Of a stretch of 64,000 nt of DNA, positions 61,137 to 64,000 are shown in pieces. The notes beneath the pieces are model-generated. The model had not been told where the DNA came from. It saw only the letters and a program-made list of their open reading frames with translations, and made no database searches. This stretch comes from Onchidella celtica (Eukaryota; Mollusca; Gastropoda; Systellommatophora; Onchidiidae), in contig OZ007581.1 of NCBI GenBank assembly GCA_963931925.1, positions 22,874,947 to 22,938,946 on the forward strand, written 5' to 3'. Position numbers and translations under genes: made by a program. The first letter of the stretch is position 1; each line of letters opens with the position of its first letter.

Positions 61137-63837
61137 CCCTCTCACTTCATGGTTTCATTTTAATTGGAAAAACATCCAAATTTCTAGTTCCCTGGGTGCA
61201 TTTGTCAAATAAATGCCGTCACTGTTCCTGACCCTTGATCCCTTTTGTCATCACAAAATTTCTAATTGCTGATAATATCGTACATATCAGTGTTATTTGA
61301 CTGGAAATGCACTCACTATCCATTAACAAGCTTGCATGTAGTTTTTTTTGTGTGACCCTTTGAAACTCATTAGAAACAGTGTATTCACGTTCAATCTTGT
61401 TTAGCGGATCTCAAGATGTACTTGATAAACAGCGCAACTAATAGCATGATTACAATAGAAACAAGCGGACTTTTGACTTCAATGAGGGTAAATGTAAAAT
61501 CTGTTTTTCTGTAAGCGCTTTGAGTTTAAAAAGAACGGAATAATGATGCTAGGATAAAGTGAATGAAAAAAAAATCGGTCAGCATAATAAAGTGTGTTTT
61601 GCAGTATTTGATCGCCTGGGAAATAATTATGATTTTGTTTGTTCTTTTTTCCTTTGTATTTTCCCTTTCTGTCACGCTTTGATAAATACTAATAAACTAT
61701 TTCATGCAATACATGTAACATGTCTTGGATGACGAAATTATGGAACATAATAATAATATGGCGTTTTGGTTAACTGTGTTTGTAAAGTTCTTGTGCGATT
61801 TCAAATGTTAATAACTTTAATATTCATCCGCTTTGGTGGTCTAAGGTTACAGCTCACAAAACTTGAAAAAGCATACATCTTCGTGGGAGGTTATAGTTTT
61901 TCTTGTTTTTTGTTTTTGTTTTTCTAGATCTATTTCAAAAATGTATTTCTTGTTCTTCTATTTTTTTTTGTACGAAGATTGTATTTTGTACTTCGTAAAT
62001 AATATTCGTATAATTATACTTATTTAGGAATACTTCTTTGTTGATTGTTTAATTAAAATGTGGCGAAAAAAAAAAAAAAAAAAAGCAAGGTTGTTACTGA
62101 TCACTACTATATTTATCAGGGATGCAGGTTAAATTCTTATCTTCCCGTTTAACATGTAATTCATTTCGATCATTAATTTTGAACTTGAAGGCGATTGTCT
62201 ATCTTCACTGTATTTTTAAAAACAGCGTCGTAACCCTTTAGTATGACTGTAAACTTTTTATCGAAGTTCTGTGGATGTATATAAATAATCACAAAAAATG
62301 ATTGTTCTTTGTGCCTGTCAAAGTGATCTTTATTTTATACAATGTTAAAACTTGAGTAGATTTTTACGTTTTGTCTATTTCGTCGGCTTTAGGGGAGTTT
62401 TAAATATTTATTTCTGTGTGATAATACCCAGCTTTGGCTGAAGTAAATCAAGCTACAACTTTTGCTCAGACAGATGTAAAGAAACAGTGGCAAAATTTTA
62501 CTTTGCTGAACACAGTTACTTTCTGTCTTGCCTGACTTCCCCTGGTGTTGAATAGACCCCACCCTGTTGTCCCAGTCTCTCATTATGAAAATACCAACAT
62601 ATTGCCAAAGTCAAGGTTACGGGTTTTCATGATATTAAAGCTTGCCAGATTTACTTTCTATCTCTTTAGTCAGCACCATCAAGAAGTATTATTTTGATTA
62701 TTATTGTTATTTTTGGTAAAGCCACAGAATTTTACCCGTTTATTTCACTAGTGTATGTTTTCTTTTTTTTTTTTAATTATGCGTGTTTTTCTTTCTTTCT
62801 TTCTTATTTACATTCATTCTCTCTCTCTAACTCACTGACTCACTCCACTCACTACCTACATCCCAGAAAATTTTGCACGAATATGACTGTCTCACATGAT
62901 GTTCTCCCTTCGCCATTCTTCTCTTCTCCTCCTCCCCCCCCCCCCCCCCCCCCCAGTCGAAACAGGAAGAACAACAAAAACACTATCATTTCGCCGACTC
63001 ACATTTCAACACGTTTATTTTGCGAAATTGAGCGCGCACAACAAAAATGTCATTAAAATCTGTGTTGTGTTACATTTTCTCCCCTTTCTCACGGGAGCCA
63101 CACCCATTATTCTCTCTACCCTGCCTCCTCCTATTCTTAAATGTTCATCTATTCCACTCCATCACAAATAACAGCATCTAATTTCCTTAAACAACCCCCC
63201 CCCCCCCCAAACCCCACTACTCGTTCCATGTTTGCCCGTGGCTCCTTACTTCAGCACGTCGAGTACGTTTTGGAAGGAGAGATGGGGAGAGTTGAGGGGG
63301 GGGGGGGAGCGAATGTGCATTCTGCTGCCTGCAAGTATGACAGTGGAATGGATGAATGACACTGCACTAACTGACCCCGTATCAATTGGTTAATCCTTCT
63401 CCCATCATTCCTTCCCTCCTTCCATCCTTTTGTCATCCTGCTTATCAATTAGGACTGACGTGCCTACCTTCGCCTCAGTTTTATCCATATTATTTGAGTA
63501 TTTTACAGACACAAATGCTCCCATTCCTGTATTGAGAAAACCGAGGCGAATAGAACAGACAAGAAACAGAGAAAAAAAAAAAGACAGGGAGGGAGGGGGG
63601 GGGGGCTGAAATTTAATTCTCATGTTAAACAGAAAAGAAAAGAATAAAAACTCTCTCTCTATTTTATTGTTTTACTTTTATTTTCATTGCTATGTTTGTA
63701 CCGAAAATTCCTGAAAATGTTTACCCATAATATTTTGTCAAAGAGAATGTCTTTTGCAAAGCAATTATTAGCTTTCTGTTGAAAGGAAAGCTTTATGATG
63801 TGTGGCTCATTATAACTTTATTTCTGTTGTCTCGGTT
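61137..63837. other. Unassigned AT-rich sequence
   Basis: Homopolymers: about 19 A at 62068-62085, 20 C at 62935-62954, C-run at 63187-63208, about 12 G at 63296-63307, and A10 plus a G-run at 63570-63605. No gene recognised. Confidence 0.5.
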
Positions 63838-63915
63838 GGTCGTAACTGAGTGATATCGCAGCCGGTCGTAACAGATTGATGTAGCGATCGGTCGTAACAG
63901 AATGATGTTGCGGAA
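63838..63915. repeat. Three tandem 26-bp units
   Basis: Three consecutive 26-bp units each begin GGTCGTAAC and contain TGAT about 13-16 bases into the unit. The last two differ at only a few positions. A partial, diverged unit may follow. Confidence 0.8.
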
Positions 63916-64000
63916 GGTGTAGATTCATTGCAAATTGATGCTTCGCTTTGAACTGCTTCGAGTGCGGCGAATGTCGACAGTGCATTGTCATGAATAGTAA
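63916..64000. other. Right edge, unassigned
   Basis: Nothing recognised in the last 85 bases. Confidence 0.5.

Overview
This is eukaryotic nuclear DNA and reads as intron or intergenic sequence from a marine invertebrate. A mollusc, probably a gastropod, is my best guess. The reasons are AT-rich single-copy DNA, very dense long microsatellites ((GT)n, (CT)n, (CTGT)n, (CTTT)n, (GGAY)n), many G/C homopolymers over 10 bases, and retroelements of types I associate with lophotrochozoans. The taxon is an inference. I see no bacterial gene organisation, rRNA, functional tRNA or CRISPR array.

The only long, unambiguous protein-coding sequence belongs to a mobile element: an RTE/Rex3-like LINE on the minus strand at 19092-22211. 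It is bounded by a perfect 12-bp target-site duplication and carries about 1,020 uninterrupted codons (endonuclease, reverse transcriptase, C-terminal CCHC motif). It is 5'-truncated inside the endonuclease domain and looks very recent.

Other mobile DNA I can support: an RNase-H-type LINE tail at 28687-29068 with a perfect 13-bp target-site duplication; a second, shorter copy of the same 3' end at 57229-57348, identical over 108 bp; a decayed LINE C-terminus at 4815-5145; a 265-bp mariner-type MITE with 26-bp inverted repeats and TA duplication at 43592-43856; two copies of a foldback element with arms of about 50-55 bp (40165-40316 and 60429-60613); a tRNA-Glu-like SINE at 54301-54575; and weaker MITE candidates at 1771-2146 and 34141-34476.

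Host genes are hard to see. A weak plus-strand exon pair (10737-10822 and 14891-15049) has GT/AG sites and compatible phase. Two more exon-like islands lie at 18192-18285 and 25907-26059. If these are real, the full LINE sits antisense in an intron. I could not recognise the protein. Most other open frames are translations of simple repeats. From about 26 to 64 kb I see only repeats, mobile-element copies and unassigned sequence, including a G-poor block of about 1.2 kb (31965-33150) that stands apart in composition.
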